NCBI GenBank assembly: GCA_015680685.1
Contig: MNCI01006052.1
Location: 43,644 to 75,472 of the forward strand
DNA from: Gnetum montanum
Lineage: Eukaryota; Streptophyta; Gnetopsida; Gnetales; Gnetaceae
Length of the DNA stretch: 31,829 nucleotides
Reading direction: 5' to 3'
The notes under the pieces: model-generated
Told to the model about the DNA's origin: nothing
Database searches by the model: none
The model's input: only the letters and a program-made list of their open reading frames with translations
Part shown: positions 29,986 through 31,829 of the stretch, one piece after another
How positions within the stretch are numbered: the first letter of the stretch is position 1
Layout: each line of letters opens with the position of its first letter
Program-made: the position numbers and the translations under genes

Positions 29986-31435
29986 AATTGACTAAAAACA
30001 CATCCTCAAGTTATATATAAATGGACAAAGTTTCATTACAAAAATTATGGGGTACTAAGTCTAGATTGGCTACCATTATAAAACTGGAGTGCTCTGCATT
30101 AGACAATTTTATTTAAGTTGATGTATTACAAAATGACAAAGAAAAATTGGACAGACATCAAAGTTTGCAAAATTGTAGACATCTTTAAAGATTTGTTGAT
30201 TATGAATCTTATTGTTATTGCTAGTGGTGGTAGACTTTCTAACTTTGATTGTTATGTTGATGCTTCTCTTTTATGCAGAACATTCTTGAAGAATGGACTG
30301 AAATTTCTTCTCATCATCCCATGGGTTCAACAAACATGTGATGTTGGAGCTTTAATCATTGTGTATGCTACTTATTTATCCATGGGCATCTCATTTGTCC
30401 TTCTTTTAGCCTCTTTTCCTTGCCTTGCAAAAGACCTTCAACTTTAGGCTTTCCTTTTAGCATCACCTGCAATCACCAAAGGATCAACATTAGTTTTGGT
30501 AAATTTTCCTTAATAATTAATGCTTTTCAAATCCCTAGTTAGCTCAAAATGTAAAAACATTTTAGCATTTAGACTCAAGGTGATTTCATAATAATGCTCC
30601 CCAAGGCTCTAAGGTAACTAAAATCATCAGGTTGTTTACGTTATTTTGATTATTTTTACTATTAGTTACCATAATGTTTGAAAATGGGGTGTTAGAAAAA
30701 TTTCAAAAATTACATCCTTAAACACCCCCCTTCCCACCACAATAAATGAGCTTAACTTTGGAAGCTCACAAGTTTTTGAATAATTAAAACCAAAGGTCTA
30801 GTTCACAAGATGGCTAAGAAATCTTGAATTTAGAGGAAATTTCAATATAAAAGCATTAAAGATAACTCAAAATTGATGAGAAGTTGGTTAGAAAATCATG
30901 CATAAATTTAGAGAGGTTTTTCATGATGTTCTTGAATATGTAAGGTTTAGTTCAAAGCCAAGATCAACAAAAGTTATGCAAGTGGATCCTTCCCAAAGAA
31001 AGCTCCTTCCATAATGCCCTTGCATAATTACTTCTATAGATGTCTATGGACATCTTAAAAGTCAAATGTAGATTATGCTTTTGTTTCAAATAACATAAGA
31101 TTTTCTTGGTTATGATCTTGCACTATACTATACAAAACCATTAGGCTCATAATTGCATGCAATAGTGAGGTGAATATTGAGATGAGAAGGGATTGTAGAG
31201 ATTATGACGTGAGGTACCTAACCATGTCCGAAATAGGTTCTTGTGTTAATTGTGATTAAGATGACCATCATACCTATTCATCTAAGTTTTAGATCAAGTT
31301 CATACCATTAACAGTGGCCTCGCATTGATGTGCCCCTTCTTGCCTACCATCATGAATCCACAACAACCATAGAGAATGAACATCACTCCAAAAAGAGAAG
31401 AAGGAAGGAAGGAAGGGCCTTAGTTAGAGGGGTAC
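29986..31435 (-). mobile_element. Element C 3' internal region, cut by LTR D
   Basis: This continues element C inward from its PPT. It shares CCCAAAGAAAGCTC (30992-31005 against 13794-13807) and the 18-mer GAAGGGCCTTAGTTAGAG (31412-31429 against 14212-14229) with the 3' interior of element B, in the same order and orientation relative to the LTR. No protein domain is seen on the minus strand. A 109-residue plus-strand frame lies at 30118-30447. Confidence 0.7.
30118..30447 (+). other. Antisense 109-residue open frame in element C
   Basis: A plus-strand frame with ATG and stop, antisense to the element. It includes SNFDCYVDASLLCRTFLKNG and a hydrophobic second half (ALIIVYATYLSMGISFVLLL). Some Tat-lineage Ty3/gypsy elements carry an antisense frame between integrase and PPT, but I see no similarity to a known one, and element B has no matching frame. 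Most likely chance or relic. Confidence 0.15.
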
Positions 31436-31829
31436 TGATGAGACGCGATTCGCATAGGCCGCGATATCGCATACGCGATATAGCAGTTTGTCGCCATATC
31501 TATAAATAAGATGCGGCTCTCCCTTGTTCAGGATCCCAATTTTAAAGTAGCGAAGCTCTGGCAGTTTGATCCCTCCAGAGTTAAATTTTTTTCCCGTGTG
31601 TGCCCGCAGTGTGGTGAATGTAATTGTACAGTTTCTTTATTCGAGTGTGCCATACTTGGACATGCACATGATCAGCAATAAAGATCGAGATTACTTCATC
31701 ATTGCAGCATTCACTTAGTTTATTTATTTGTTTGTTTATTTAATGTTATTTATTGCTTTCATAGCGTGGTGTGAGTACGACTTGATTACGAGCATCTATG
31801 GATGTGTACGGCTAGTCAAGGAATCGGTT
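31436..31829 (+). mobile_element. LTR D: plus-oriented family LTR, truncated by the window end
   Basis: It starts TGATGAGACGCGATT, the sense-strand start of the family LTR, with GATATC-type sites at 31463 and 31477, TATAAATA at 31501-31508 and AATAAA at 31677-31682. It then follows the family through the duplicated segment seen in the B LTRs (ACGACTTGATTACGAGC). It interrupts element C directly after the shared 18-mer. The expected 5-bp duplication is GGTAC (31431-31435), with its partner outside. Whether this is a full element or a solo LTR cannot be told. Confidence 0.88.

Overview
The window looks like nuclear DNA from a land plant with a large, repeat-rich genome. The evidence is several nested LTR retrotransposons with plant-type primer binding sites (tRNA-Asp and initiator tRNA-Met), 5-bp target duplications, AT-rich spacer DNA and GT-AG introns. 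A gymnosperm is plausible but cannot be shown from this sequence. There are no bacterial features, no CRISPR array, and no rRNA or tRNA gene that I could see.

Layout. (1) 1-1971 is the 5' part of a minus-strand Ty3/gypsy-type element (A): LTR, tRNA-Asp PBS and decayed N-terminal gag. A plus-oriented LTR end of the same family (1-199) breaks its gag. (2) 1972-5393 is AT-rich spacer with small repeats and one decayed coding-like stretch. (3) 5400-11902 is a minus-strand element with initiator-Met PBS and two 570-577 bp LTRs, but no pol that I can recognise. (4) 12125-19437 is a complete minus-strand element (B) of the same family as A. It has LTRs of 934 and 949 bp and a perfect ATTGG target duplication. 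It encodes gag and a retropepsin-like protease, then about 2.1 kb of non-coding DNA to the polypurine tract; reverse transcriptase, RNase H and integrase are missing. (5) 19438-26470 is host DNA. It holds four phase-compatible exons of an unidentified plus-strand gene, a 61-bp hairpin flanked by AAAG, and simple repeats. (6) 26477-27070 has a small secreted AGP-like reading frame (minus strand) and a weak LRR-like relic. (7) 28100-28900 is a promoter-like repeat region. (8) About 29010-31435 is the 3' part of a diverged relative of the family (C): an LTR with a duplicated TATA unit, PPT and 3' internal sequence. (9) 31436-31829 is the start of a plus-oriented family LTR (D) inserted into C.

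The main theme is one retrotransposon family at four or five sites, in both orientations and nested in itself. Its LTR promoters carry regularly spaced GCGATATCGC-type palindromes just upstream of the TATA box. Element B has kept only gag-pro, so it would need RT and integrase from another element. All its coding regions contain stops or frameshifts, so it looks inactive at the protein level. Host coding content is sparse, and I could not assign the exons to a known family.
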